Shown piece by piece: positions 43,578-57,700 of a stretch of 64,000 nucleotides of DNA. The stretch is from the NCBI GenBank assembly GCA_022592435.1, contig JABYQS010000103.1:1-64000 (forward strand), read 5' to 3'. The notes below the pieces were generated by a model. It did no database searches, was not told the DNA's origin, and saw only the letters and a list, made by a program, of their open reading frames with translations. This DNA is from Cerioporus squamosus (taxonomy: Eukaryota > Basidiomycota > Agaricomycetes > Polyporales > Polyporaceae). The position numbers and the translations under genes are program-made. The stretch's first letter is position 1. The number at the start of each line of letters is the position of its first letter.

Positions 43578-46500
43578 TCACCGACGAGCAGGAGCCTTGC
43601 CCTTGCCCTTAGCCTTGCCCTGTTTGCTGCCGCTACCGCTAGCTCTCCCATCCTGGAGATTACCTCGGCTGCGAGAGCGAGCGACGGTCGCGGCTCGGGT
43701 GGCTGCAGTGTCGGGCTGCACGGAGCCGCTATCAGCTCGGGTGACAGCGGCACCGCGGCCACTACCCTTCCTCGTAGTCGCCCTCGTTGACGAGCCTGCG
43801 GGCTCAACACCTTGACCACGACTCGGGGCTGGAGGAAGCGTGCCGTCTCTGCTCCGCGTCGTTCTGTCAGAAGGTGCGACAATGCGACGGGAGCTGGGTT
43901 GGCGGGTAGCTTGAGTGGGCGCAGCCTTCGTCCGCGAGGTAGATGACTCGGCTTTGGCTGGCTTTGAGTCGGTGTTCGTGCGCGCCCTCTTCGATGATTT
44001 CTGCAACGTTTGAGTAACGGCAGTGCGATCACTGGGCACGTATCCGACGAGACGGTCGGGACCTTTGTCGTTTGCGGGCCACACAACAGGTTTCTTCATG
44101 CCATCTGGCGTGCTGTTGGGCTTGAGGAACTGTGTGAGGATTTTGCCGATCGTCTTGTGCGCCTGCAGCGAAGCGACCATCTCCTCCATTGCTGGGGTTG
44201 GTCGCTGTTCGCTGTCTTCCTCTTCCCCGGGCACCTTCTGCGCACTTTCCTGAGACGACTGTTCCGGGTTGTCGACCTCCATGATGTCCTCCGCGACTGC
44301 AGGCAGAGTATCATCCCACTCGTCGGGCACATACCGATCGAAGGCGACCTCCGGAAGAGACTCGGTGGGTTTCGCGGCATTCGTCGAAGGCCTAGGCTTT
44401 TGTCTGTGGGGGGTCTCGGGTGCGTGCTCCTTCTTCCACAACAGCACTTGGTATCGAACCTTGAAGAGACCGAGCAGTTTCTTGATCAGGTCGTTCAGGG
44501 GATGGTCCGTCGAGCCGTCGTCGACAACGAACGTGAGGGCGCGGTCGCCATCCGTAAGCTTGCCGGCCTTAAGGGATGCCCGTTTGGCGGGAGGGCATGC
44601 GAAATCACTGTCGTCGTTGAGGGAGAATCCGTCGAAGTAGGAGTACATAAACCCGTTGATGGTCTTGAAGTTGTGATGTATGAAGCGCACGCAGCCGTAG
44701 ATGAGCACATGTACGAACGCTTCCAGCTCGTCTGCGATGCTAACGGGGCCGCCGGGATAGCTCAGCAAGTTCCAGGACATGAAGTGCCAAGTGCCCTGAC
44801 CACGAAGAGATATAAACTCATGATGAGCGACCCGAAGTATATGAGAGGCAACTCGACGTACCGTCCTATCTGGCTCCCGAGCGTAGTCAACGTCCTTGTG
44901 TTTCGCAAGCTCCCAATCCGTCAACACGCCTTGCCAGTACACCGACCCTTTGTTGCCATGTCGCCGGACGATGGGTCGAATCAAGATGTTCCCGGCACTA
45001 ACATCTCGATGTATGTAGCCACAGTCATCGTAGGCATGCGCGTGAGCTATAAGGGATGTTGGCTTCCAGTCATGTACGGGAGATAAGCAACTGAATAATA
45101 CTCACCTCTGACGCAGTCCAGGATGATGCCGACCCACTGCTTGCTGTTCTTGAAAGTCATAGCCCCGAGACAGATGTCCTGCATCACGACACGATAGTGG
45201 ATGAGATGGCGAAGCCCTGCTCCACGTTCGCGTCTCTCCATCTCCTCGGCTGAACGCTTGACCCCAGCTCCGGTTCTGGCGCTGGCACGTGCAGAACCTG
45301 ACTGGACTTTGTCGTCCAAGGAAGCAGCCGCGCCATCATCTGGGGTTCCAGACGACGACTGGGAATCACTGGAAGATGAAGAGGCCAGCTGAGAAGCGAT
45401 GTACTCGGACGATGGTCCTGCGTTCTGGAAAGGGAGAGGTGGCCTGGGCAGAGTTCCGGTTGGGTATCCAGCGGGCCCGGAAAGCACCGTCAACGATCCA
45501 TGAGCGGGCAATGGACCGACCGATGAGTAGTCCACGTCTGGGCCGGCGACAGTCGCGGGTAGGGCCTTCTTCGTGGACGTGCGCTCGATCTCTCTCGCCC
45601 GTGCGTCGAAGTCATTCCGCACGGGCCACGCTGGCATGAGTTTCACCTTCTTCGGCCCAGTGAATGGCGAGTAGTTCGAGGCCTCTGTCTCTTGTCCTTC
45701 CACGTCGCCGTGCGCAAGGACCGTCGGAACGTGGGGGACGCCAGCCTTGTTCAGCTCCTCTAGAATCTCGCCCTCTTCTTTCATGCCGTCGTAGTGGGGC
45801 CTCCATGCATCCTTGAGGAACACAAGACGTTGTGACTGCCAGTCGAGAGCAACGAAACCCCGAGTTCCCCGACCGATCAGACCGGAAGCCTTGAACATGT
45901 GCCTCCCGACTAGGAGGGTCCGAACGCCAACCTTGATCATGTAGCGAGGGTGCCCATCGTCAAGAGACTTCCGGAAGTACTTCGCGCGTGTGTAAATTCG
46001 GGGATGACGGCGGGATAGTCACGGTGACAAGTAGAGGGGTCGGCGCAAACAGACCCTGGATCTTGGTGGAGCACGTCGTCGTCCGCCCCGAGCGACACTG
46101 TGCTACGTGCAGGGTCGAGGAAAGCGGCATGAAGCTTGGACACGTCCTCTATGACATGCTCGTTGTAGTCGAGATCGCCAGAACAGTCCTCAGCGACGAC
46201 GCTCATCCGATGCCATCCACATGAATCCTCGGAGAGTGGGATGGCCGTGGTATCGATGCCTTGACCTGCGGGTCCGACTTTGGAGTAGCAGTTCAAGAAT
46301 GTGAGCAGGCACATGGTCCCATCTACTGAGTGGAGATAGTCGATGGCCTCCGTCACGATCACGCCGGAATGATCCCAGCGCATGACCCGGAAGAGAGGGC
46401 CGTTCACAAAGAGCATGTAGACTGCGGTACGGTGCTGGTTGCCGACGACATGTTCGGCATAAGACAACACTTGACCGCGCACCTCTTTCCTCTTGTCAGC

Positions 46501-47151
46501 GTCTGGTTCGAGATTATGACCGGGCTTGTCGTCGAATGGATCGAGGCCAGTGCCACCGCGCTTGAACTCGACGGGAAGTCCCATGCGGACCCAGTTCGGA
46601 CGACCTTCGACGACATCTTTCTTGTACTCGTTGGCGTAGAATGCACCGTCGATCTTCTGCAGTGTTCTGTCCTTCTCCTCCCACTTGTTCTCTGAGAGCG
46701 AGAAGAAGTGGCCAGGGAGGAGATGATACTCCTCGTCCACCTTGCGCTAACCACCCAGTGAGCGGACGTCACAACCTGAAAGCGAAGCACGTACCCATGC
46801 ATTGGTATAGTCACCCTCAACCAACTCAGACACCTTCCTCCGCCCTTTCTGACCAGGCGCGATGCGCAAGTGGGAGGCGAATGCCCACTCCACCTTGGTT
46901 GCATGGTCTCGACTGGGCAAATTCGGTTGGAGGACAGAGATAGGGATCATTTGGCCCAGGAGTTGAAGAACGCGCATGCAGATAGAGGTGTCTGTTGCGT
47001 CGGACAACATCTGGGTGCGAGTGCCTTTGACGTTCTGTCGTATGTTGACCTCGGGGATACGATTCGCGTCGCTATTCTTGTGTCTGTCGGCATGCATAGG
47101 AGAGACATTATGGGTGGCGCCAGTGGTGTTGGTCAGTTTGTGGGCACCCAT
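43578..47151 (-). CDS. FunK1-type protein kinase with basic C-terminal tail
   Basis: A minus-strand gene from ATG 47151 (MGAHKLTNTTGATHN). N-terminal exons cover DATKVEWAFASHLRI-like and DEEYHLLPGHFFSLSENKWE, joined across an intron at about 46750-46790. The kinase part has GLIGRGTRGFVALDW (Gly loop), LVFLKDAWRP (Lys), then after an intron at about 45047-45105 the catalytic loop CGYIHRDVSAGNILI and LTDWELAKH (replacing DFG), typical of the fungal FunK1 family. The C-terminal 150 residues are basic and Ser/Thr/Gly-rich (KQGKAKGKGKAPARR). Near 46000 two good frames meet with a 1-nt offset (HRDYPAVIPEF against YTRAKYFRKSLDDG). A weak gtgctc donor at about 46080 could join them by a roughly 105-nt intron; otherwise a frameshift is present. 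FunK1 substrates and roles are unknown. Confidence 0.75.
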
Positions 47152-47720
47152 GGCAAGACGAAGAGAGGAGCGACATACCAACCACCGCGCGTTCAGCGAT
47201 TTTATGCGTTCGGTCAGAGGTGGTTAGGGATGCCTTTTTGGCTCTGCCAGAACCGCACGCGTTGGCCGACCACGGAGATCAATTGATGCGAACAGACAAA
47301 CACTGAAAGAACAATCGAATCGTGCCAAAAAGAGGTTTCAATAGCCTTTCAGTTGCTTTGTGCTCGCCAGCCAAAGGTGCCCGCAGCTGTGGCTCTTCGC
47401 TATGGGAGCACTGGTCAGCATAATATTGGCTACTCTGAGAAGCGGTGATCGTTACGTGGTAGGACAGTATGTATGGCTCCCGCAGAGTGGCGCGGACAGG
47501 GTGGTAGAGGTGGTTGAACGCAAGTTGAACGTACTTACGGCCGCCCCGGCGCTTGCCTCAACAACGAAACACGAGGCGGGCATACGGGCCGGTCACACGT
47601 CACGCACTGGAGCGCTTACTGGCTGGCGCACAAAGTGCAAGTAGGTTCAAGTTTACAATCCATCTGCTTCGATCCGCTCGTCCTGGCTCTGCAGACCCAC
47701 ACTCCGAGTCCTTGCTTGCT
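47152..47720. other. Divergent promoter, FunK1 and OYE3
   Basis: No gene seen. No TATA box comparable to that of OYE2 is present before OYE3. Confidence 0.5.
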
Positions 47721-49084
<1,364 letters not shown>

Positions 49085-49544
49085 TTACGGATACCGCCAG
49101 TGTTACGAGGTACTGGTCGGATATATGTGCCCTGAGCCAACCTGCCGTGAATGAGCATCTCACAGCCTCGCGTCTACGTACATACTTCGCATACCTGGAT
49201 GGGTGATAGATTTTTCTTGGCTCACGCATTGAATAATCACCCAGAGCTCGTCGGAAAGAGGAGAAAGAGGAGATATCGGCGACAATGCAGTAAGTATACA
49301 GTGTGGCGTGCGGACGAACACTAAGTGCCGTGGCGTGCAGAGTACAGGCTCTACGATATATCAAGAACGGAAGTAGAAGGAATGATAATGGCAGAACGGT
49401 AACAGTGGACGACAACGCACAGCATTAGAGGAAAGCGCGATGGCCATGGATATGGACGAGAGAGATCTCAAACAGCACAGCGACACTACACGTCAGTCTA
49501 TGTGAGCACACGCAACATACGTAGATATGCAGCTGGACTCACCA
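49085..49544. other. Intergenic
   Basis: Convergent 3' flanks of OYE3 and the DNAJC7-like gene. No gene seen. Confidence 0.5.
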
Positions 49545-51663
49545 TCAGAAGGGGTAGCCTCCGCCTCGCGATGAGTAACCGCCATAGCCGCCGCCCGGGA
49601 AGCCACCGCCACCAAAGGACGAGAAGCCTCCCGGTCCACGACCGCCACCGAAGCCCGCACCGTGGAACTGAGCGAACAGTTCAGAGAGGTCGACGCCCGG
49701 GCCCATACTGCTGCCGAACCCCTCGTCCTCGTCCTCGCCCATATCGTAGCGCTGACGCTTCTGAGGGTCCGACAGAACACCGTGTGCCTCGACGATGAGC
49801 TTGAATTTTTCCTCGTCTCCGCCCTGCTTGCACAATAAGCGAACGACATCGCAGCGAGCACTGTGGGACGCACCTTGTCCGGATGGTGCTTTAAACTCTC
49901 TCTGCGATACGCCTTGCGAATCTCGACATCCGTGCACTCGCGCTCGACACCGAGGATCTTGTAATAGTCCTTGGTCTTGCTTCGCTTGAGAGCAAGCTCC
50001 GCCTTCTTGAGCTCGTTCTTGAGAGCACGGACGTCCGCATCGCAGTTCTCGAAGCCGGCCTGCTCAATGGCTGACTTGAAGTCCGCGATTGCGGCGTCGT
50101 ACTTCTCGAGGTGTAGGTTTATACGTGCACGTGTCCGGAGCGCCTTGAACGACGAAGGGTTGAGTAGAAGGGACGCTTCTGTGTCTGCGAGAGCGTCTCC
50201 GTATCGGTCGAGCTTGACGAGGGTTGTCGCGCGATTCGATAGCAACATCGCACGAATCTGGCCACCCTCGCCTTCTCGGGGGTCGGACCCGATGCGCTCG
50301 ATAGCTTCACCGTACTTGTCCGCGGCCTCTTGGAGCTTGTTGGTCTTGAACGCAACATTGCCCTCCTCTTTGAGACGCTCGACGTCCTTGATACGTTTCC
50401 GTAGCTTCATGGCCGCCTCGTGACCAGGATCTAACCGCAACGCAGACTGGACATGCTGTGTTGCCTGCGCTGTCTTCGACGTCAAGAACAACAGAAGCCC
50501 GCGCACAGTCATGACGTCTGGCGAGTTCGGATCTGCTCGCATCGCGTCGCTGAAAAGGATAGGGTAAGCACCGTTCACAAGAGCGAGGAAGCTAGCACAC
50601 TTACTTCGCTGCCATACTCGCCGCGTCCCAGTTTTTCTTCGCGATCTCGATCTCAATCCTCCACAACCGCCACTGAATGGGGACATCCCCACCCTCTCCA
50701 TCTATCACCTGTATACACTTGTCCAGTGCGAGCCGGGCCATGCCCCAGTCTCTCCGGTCGCGTGCGCCCTCCAAATTGCGCAGGTGCGCCTCGAGCTCGA
50801 GGACCTTCGTCTGCAGCGCCAATGCTGCGGAGTTCTTGGGTTCGATGGCAAGCACAGAACGGAGAGTAGAGAGAGCGGGGGCGGTGGATCCGGTAGATAG
50901 TTGGCACCGAGCGAGACGAACGAGGGTCTTGGGTTGTGGTGCTTCGGATTGCAGGGTTGCGGCCTGTTGACAGTCGGCGAGGGCAGGCTTGAACCGCTTC
51001 AGTGCCATGTAGGCAGCGGCGCGGTTCGTCCAGAAGGTCGGTTCTGACGGCCGTAGATCTGAATAGCATGCAGCATGAGTGGCACGTTCTACCGGGTTCT
51101 GCAGCATTTCAGAGCGTTGTCCTCATGTGCTCGACACCCAGAAGTCTGACTGGGCATCCAAAGACGTTACGACCGCTTCCCGAATGAGACCGAGTACGCG
51201 CGGCTCCGACAAACGTCTACCAGCGACCGTACGGGGGGTAGGGAGGGGTATCCCAACGACGGCACAAACAAGCGGACAATACGACATACCAATAGCTCTG
51301 CTATAGTGTTCTATTGCTTCCTGGAACCGTCCCGCCTTGAATGCGGCATTCCCTTGCTCCTTGATCTTGTCCGCATCGGGTTCTGCCTCCTCCGCTGGAG
51401 GTTCCTCCGGCACAGGCGTTGCCTCCTTCGAGCTCCCAGCCACCTCAATGGGCTCCTGCTCAACCTCCATCTCCTTCTCGTGCCTAGAAGCATCCTCCCT
51501 TAAGTATATGTGGGAAAGCCACTCGCCGCACGCGATATCGCAGATCGAAGAGGCGAGACACTCACTGGTCCGTAGACCCGTTCGCCTCGCCGTTCAGGGC
51601 AACCTTCGCGGCAGCTGCGGCTTGCTGCTTCTTCTTCGCCTGCTTGTTTTTCTTGTTCGTCAT
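49545..51663 (-). CDS. TPR and J-domain co-chaperone, DNAJC7-like
   Basis: Starts at ATG 51663 (MTNKKNKQAKKKQQAAAAAK), a Lys/Gln/Ala-rich head, then an acidic Glu/Pro segment. TPR motifs follow: IKEQGNAAFKAGRFQEAIEH, FWTNRAAAYMALKRFKPALA, LKEEGNVAFKTNKLQEAADK, LLSNRATTLVKLDRYGDALA and LRTRARINLHLEKYDAAIAD. The J domain is DYYKILGVERECTDVEIRKA with the HPD motif in SLKHHPDK; an intron lies directly after it (about 49813-49874). The C-terminus is a Gly/Phe-rich tail (GGGFPGGGYGGYSSRGGGYP). The arrangement of TPR arrays and a C-terminal J domain is that of DNAJC7/TPR2, which binds Hsp70 and Hsp90 and recycles clients between them. No targeting signal, so cytosolic. Confidence 0.9.
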
Positions 51664-51971
51664 CGCGCCGCTCGGTGTCAGAGGAAGAGGGAGTGGTGAG
51701 AGGGGAATGAAAGAGCGAAGCGAGGCGCTCGTGTATTGTGAATCTATGAGCGTCTGTACATAGCAAATCTTTGACGCCGCTAGTAACGCTTGTTTACCTT
51801 TCTTTCCTGAAGATTCTTGCGGTTACTAGCCTTCGAAGCACTCGCGAGCATGAACTGAGAAGAGGTACTCTATCCGTAATAAAATATGCAACCGACATTA
51901 GATGGTGCATTAAGGTACTTTCGCCCATGTAGTCACTGCTCTAACCCTACCCAAGCTCGGCGACTCGGTAG
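51664..51971. other. Intergenic
   Basis: DNAJC7-like promoter and OXA1 3' flank; nothing else seen. Confidence 0.5.
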
Positions 51972-53360
51972 TTACCGCCGAGTCTTCGCTTCGACGCGTG
52001 CCTCGTCCATCTTGTCCTTGATCCACTTGCGCGCGTAGACGTAGGACTCGCGCATCGAGGGGGCGGTTGTGTGCAGGTGCTTGGGGACAACGGGAATGCG
52101 GAGCATGCGGCGAACAGCGGGTTGGCGGAGTATGATACTCTGCAGCGTCATGGCGGTGATACTCGTGATGAGGTAGACAACGACGCCAGAGGACAGGTTC
52201 GCCATGAGGAACACAGAGCCGGTCGTGAGGATGCGGAGGGCGTTCATGATGTGGCCCATCTGCGGCGTCTGTCCAATCAAGTCGCGCATCGAGACCTGCA
52301 CGCAAGGAGGTATGAGAACGGTTGTGATTGGGGAGAACGGATGTACGTACGGTAATTTGAACGTTCATCAACACCGTGGCAAGGATGGGGAGGGTCCAAG
52401 TGGGGTCCGCCACTGTCAGGTCTGGGACCCACGCAAACCCGCTGTGCTTGAGCTGCTCGACAGGCAAGTCGCAGAGGGACTTGACCCCAAAGAACATACC
52501 CAGCGTCACCGGCAGCTGGATGAACGGCGCGAGGGCCATTCCGCTCAAGCTCACGCCCGCCTTCTCGTAGATCATCTTTTGCTTGAGCGCAGCACGTTGC
52601 ATCGCGAGCATGTCCTTGCGCTTCTGGGCGACGGCCATCTCATCACGGATGGCGGTGATGTCGTTTTGGTATGGAGCGAGGGCAGCGGTGCTCTGCATCT
52701 GCTTGACCGTGAAGGGAAATAAGATGACACGCGAGAGCACGGTTGTTGCCACGATCGTCCAAAACCAGGGCATCCCAGTCGACACATTGATGAGCTCCAT
52801 CGTCCATCGACAAATCCCCGCGGGGGTCCAGCCGGCAAGGCCGAGCGCGGCAAGGTCGCCATAGTTCAATGGTGGAGGTATTGATGAGGCGAAGTCTACG
52901 GAAAGGGACTCCGCGGAGATAGGCACATCGGGAGGGAGCGCGGCCTCTGCTGGCGATGAGGTTGCGGGTGCCACGGGATCTAGGGCGGTCGCAGCCTCAG
53001 CTTGCACGGGCTCCGGTGCGGGAACCGCATATGCTGCCGATAAATCTGCATCTGGGGTAGCTGACTCGGACTGTGTTGGCGCGGGGGTGGTAGACTTGGA
53101 CCATGGCCATAGGGACAGAGACCGGGCACCTGGATGCAAGCTACGGAGCTCGCTCCGGGCAAGTACGAGCCTCGAGTGCTGCTGGAGTTCTCAGCAGAGC
53201 CACAGCCGCAGCAGAGACTGCTTACCTGGAACCCAACTGTTGATAGAGATCTCGCTGAGACATACGACAACGGCCGTGATGCTCTGAAAGGAAGTGAGGG
53301 CGTGCGAGACGTGCAGCTACGCAACACGCACCTTAGGCCAACCGCACCCAAACGACCCAT
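51972..53360 (-). CDS. OXA1: Mitochondrial inner-membrane insertase Oxa1
   Basis: Exon 1 from ATG 53360 encodes an Arg/Ser-rich, acid-free presequence (RCVLRSCTSRTPSLPFRASR) typical of mitochondrial import. The best frame-keeping acceptor joins FQ to LRSLHPGARSLSLWPWSKS near 53150. After a Pro/Ala-rich spacer come the conserved Oxa1/YidC helices: MPWFWTIVATTVLSRVILFP, ALAPFIQLPVTLGMFFGVKS, PTWTLPILATVLMNVQITVS and, in the last exon, FLMANLSSGVVVYLITSITA. A charged hairpin separates the first two (AQKRKDMLAMQRAALKQKM). The C-terminus is basic and helical (RKWIKDKMDEARVEAKTRR), as needed for ribosome contact. Oxa1 inserts mitochondrially encoded subunits into the inner membrane. An intron lies near 52297-52352. 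Confidence 0.92.
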
Positions 53361-53639
53361 ATGACCCACACACCACACCATGTCGCGCTCCCTCCCAAAT
53401 AATAGGATGTGCGAGAAGGAAACGAGGGCTGAGGGAGAAACTGAGGCCCCGAGAGTGACGGTTTTGCTCAAGTCTCGCGCCTGACGGCGCTTCCGAATTG
53501 TCTCCCTTGCGAACGGCGCTTGTGACTTACATAGACCAGTCTGACCTCAACCTCCTCGCTGCACATGCGTGTCACGGCCCAGCGGCCTAACCCACACCAG
53601 GGTTCATCAAAGATTTTCTGTGGGTAGCCAAGAGCAACA

Positions 53640-54264
53640 ATGAGTAGGGATAGCACACGCGATTCGTCCGAACGACACCGATACTATCGGTACGCTTCTG
53701 CATCTCATGCTCCTTCGGTAGGTGACTCACTCGGACGTGCAGGGGACACCGCTCCAAGTCTTTCTATCCAGAAGACGTCAACGAACTTGGTATGTCACTC
53801 AGATGGTGTTTGCGACAAGACTAACATGGAGACAGTTGAACTGAGAGCTCGTTCACGCACATTCGACGGTGCATACGGTCGCACGGCCATCGGCAACCTG
53901 GGATATGCACTCACCATACTCCGGCTGTTTGACCGCCGCTTCTTCAGGAGTAAGTCTCGTCAGTACGGCACGATGTCCGCATATCAACTCACTTAGGAGC
54001 CTGTCATCAGTCGGTATCTTGTATACGGTCCTGGCGGGTTTGATTTTCATCGTAGCCTTCTTCCGCCAACGACACTCGAGGCACGACTTTGCCGACAAGT
54101 ACAGAAACCCTGCAGCATATGAGAATGCCATCAAGACCGTTGGACAGACGGGAAAACGCATCTTTGGGCGGCCCTTCGTCACTGCAGGGTGGATCGTGGC
54201 GCTGCTGTCTCTGGTGGTATTCTCCGTAGAGATCAGTCTGTTGGTGCTCATTTTCAAGTTATGA
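53640..54264 (+). CDS. DUF202-domain small membrane protein
   Basis: Two exons (53640-53949, 54011-54264) encode 187 residues. The hydrophilic Ser/Arg-rich N-terminus (SRDSTRDSSERHRYYRYASA) precedes the DUF202 core: ELRARSRTFDGAYGRTAIGN followed by LGYALTILRLFDRRFFR, then helix ILYTVLAGLIFIVAFFRQRH and a last helix GWIVALLSLVVFSVEISLLV. DUF202 is also the membrane module of vacuolar polyphosphate polymerase (VTC) subunits. This protein has only that module, like Vtc1-type or YidH-type proteins, so a vacuolar or membrane-complex role is possible but not shown. The acceptor at 54010 (catcag) was selected because it alone gives FFRIGILYTVL in frame. Confidence 0.82.
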
Positions 54265-54772
54265 TCGATCTCTTTCCTTTTCTCTGGACTGCTAGTGTGA
54301 CCGAACGAGGCGCAGCATCAAGAGCGATCAACTGCGCGAATGTTCTGAATCCGATGCGCGTCGATCGTTGAATACTTCACTGGCATACGGAGGGGGCTAT
54401 CTCGCCTTGGTTGCCACTTGTTCACCTTGTGAGTGCGCTGAGCAATGAGGTTGCCTGAGAGGCTGACAATGAACTGATACAAACAGCAATATACAGCAGC
54501 ACTTGCTCCGAATCTCCGTGCCACTTCAGGTAAAGTACGACATGATATGCTACCGGAGTCCACACCCACTTTCCATATGAGTACGCTGCAGGTGGCAGCT
54601 CGGAGCATGCGCGCAGTCTGCGGTAGAGGCTCCCACCCTGCATCTCCCAAAGTTGCAGCACTGTGCTGCGGATACACCGTTCGATATAAGCATCGACTCC
54701 CGCTCCGCCGTATGTCACCTTGACTCTCATATTTCTCCTCCTCTTTCTAGACAGGCAGCTCACCGCAGGAAG
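54265..54772. other. Intergenic, Argonaute promoter
   Basis: No gene seen. A TATA-like GATATAAG lies near 54683, about 90 nt before the Argonaute ATG. Confidence 0.5.
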
Positions 54773-57700
54773 ATGCCTCCCCGTTCTTCCAGTACACCCG
54801 CTCCCGAAGATCGCGGGCGTGGGGCGTCCCTCGGCGGAGGCTCTCGAGGTGGGTCTCGTGGGGTTCCAAGGAGGGGCGTGTCCAGTCCTCCCAGCGCTCG
54901 TGGAACCACCCACGGCGGTCCTCCCAGCAGCATTGTCCCCTCAGCAATTTTCCGAGGGTTTCCCAGAGGTCGTGCTCGTGGTATAGCGGGCACACCCTCA
55001 GTGCCCGCTCGGACAGGTGCAAATAACACGGGCTCTGGCGCTCCGGTTGCCATTGCTCCGCCGCCTCAGCCCGCGACGTCGACGCGTGCTCTCCCGGACA
55101 CCAGCGTACACATCACCACGGTTGGGGTCAAGCGCACAGCGTTTGGAAGGAGTGGACGTGTGCTCAACGTCTACACGAATCATTTCGTCACGTCGATACC
55201 GGATGACAACATCTTCCACTACGATGGTGAGTCTCCGCCTACTTTGCTTTCTCTTTCAGACAAGATTGAGAGAACGACTGGTTTCTCATCGCAGTTGGTG
55301 AGTCTTTTCCCGTGTTGCAATGTTCTTCACTCAGCTGACGTCGCCGCAGCGATCGACTCGAATAAGATCCTTCCCGCCCGACTCAACATGGAAATTATCA
55401 AATGGCTGCAAACCGTGATCGCTCCGGAAGTTTTCACTCCGCGAGTCGTGTACGACGGGCGCAAAAACGTATTCGCCTCGCGCAGGCTTCCGCTCGGGCC
55501 CACGGATACACGAGAGGTATGTGTACCTTGTCTCTATGATCTCTAGAAATGTTTTAACGGGTCATTGGTGTAGTTCAGCTTCAGCTTGGCAGATGCTCCC
55601 GCCTTGCAGGCCACAGAAGGCGGGAGTGAGCCTCGGAGTGAGCCGCGAAGAGGCCCGAGAGTGTACACGGTGAGGCTGGCACTCGCCAACACCATCAACC
55701 CGGAGTATGTACATCGCACACTTCATACCGCACTTGCCTTTAATGAGACTCGTGACTGACAACCACTGTTGTCCAGGGTTCTGCGGCGATTTGTGGCAGG
55801 AAAGCAGTCGCACGACAATGATGTCCTGACTGGGATCACTGTGAGTGCTCATGTCGGAATCACACCTCTCATGCGCGACCCACCCCCACGATTATAGGCC
55901 TTGAACGTCGTGATGCGCATGCAGCCCTCGCTGCATTACCCTTCGAATAGCAGGTCATTCTTCACAAACCGCGAGACCAAGGACATCGGTGGAGGCATCG
56001 TGCTCTGGCGGGGATACTTCCAGTCGGTGCGCCCCGCCATTGGACGTATGCTGATCAATGTCGACATTACCACAGGCTTCATGTACAAACCTGGGAGCAT
56101 GCTCGACCTCGCGCTCGACTTCCTTGGCGGTCCACGCAACCCCAATCGCCTCGCGCCAAACCGAGGGTTTCCGGAGAGGGAGCGGTTGAGGCTCCAACGT
56201 TTCTTCTCTGGACTCCGGGTACTTGTGCACCTTCCCGAGCAAGCTCACTCTGGGCCAGCCTCCCGCAATCCACGTCCAGTTGCAAAACTCACCACCGCTG
56301 GCGCAAGTCAGCTATCCTTCAAAAACCGAAAAGGCGTCACCTTCACCGTTGCGCAATATTTTCAGTCCGTCCACAATGTCACTCTTCGCTTCCCCGATAT
56401 CGTGTGCGTCCAGGTTCGTCAGTCTTCTGAAGTGCACATGCATCGGTGTGTTGGAGGCTTATTGGCACATATAGTTTGCATCAGGGGCACAGGTTCCAAT
56501 GGAGTGTTGTTTCATCCCGGAGGGCCAGTTCATGCGGAAGCAGGTCCCCCCAGAGAAGGTCAAGGATGTGCTGTCGTTCGCCGCGAAGAACCCGACGGAA
56601 AGGCTTAACAGCATCCGCGAAGGCCTCCAAACCCTCGCCTACGGCCAATCGGAGTACGTCCGGGTCCGTAGGCAGTCCTCCGAGTCACACAAGTACGAGT
56701 ACGCTGACCTTCATCACCCAGGATTTCGGCATGCATGTCGAGGAGAACGCCGGTCGGCCTTTGGAAGTAAAGGCTCGCGTCCTGCAAGCACCGACACTGA
56801 GGTATCATGAGACCAGCAAGCAGCCCACGATCGTAGGTCGTCTGACACTCTTCGCCGCTAGTATGTGGGTGAACTCATTCCTTACGTACTCCTAGACACC
56901 TCGCGACGGCGAATGGAACATGTAGGTTGCGATTACATAGTCAACTTGCTGTGCGCCGGTTAAAAGGTGTTATACCGGACAGGATCGACAAGAAGTTCTA
57001 CCGGCCTATGACCATCAAGCGCTGGATCGTGGTCATCTATGAACGCCAGCAACGCTACCGGATGCAGGACGCACAAGACCTGGTCTCCAACTTTCTTTTG
57101 ACATTCGCAGGTGTCGGTATGTACTCGGACTACTATGTTGCCTACTACGTGGACCTCATGCAGGCGGCTTTTTACAGGCATGCAAGTTGAGGAAAGCGAC
57201 CCAATCATCAGCTACCAGGACCCGTCCGGAAGCATTGAGAACGTGCGTATTGACGAGATATGGTTTCGTAAGCTCCTGCTCACGAATGGCTCAGCAACTG
57301 CGAGGCATAGGCCGCCAGTGTCTCCAGAAGCATCGGGGTCAAGGCGGGCCCCAGCTTATTGTCGTCGTCCTCCCCGCAACGGCTGGAGACATATATCACG
57401 CGGTGAAGCAGTGCGTGCTTTCAACTTAATCGTCTCAGAGATCATACAGGTGGCTAATTCACTGCAGCTTTGGTGACATCACGCAAGGGGTCGCCACACA
57501 GTGCTTGAACACTCTGAAATGCAAAGGGGCAAGGCATCAGTATTACGCGAATGTCTGTCTGAAGTACGTTCGTGGCAGTGTCATGTGCATGTCTTCATGC
57601 CGAACTGACGATGTATGGCACTAGGATCAATGTGAAGATGGGTGGGATCAACGTCGTTCCCGAAGCGCGCTCCGTCCCCGCTCTCACAGACCCGCACAAC

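Noticed and set aside
44010..45086. 358-residue plus-strand open frame
   Set aside because: Antisense to the FunK1 kinase, whose catalytic motifs are on the minus strand.
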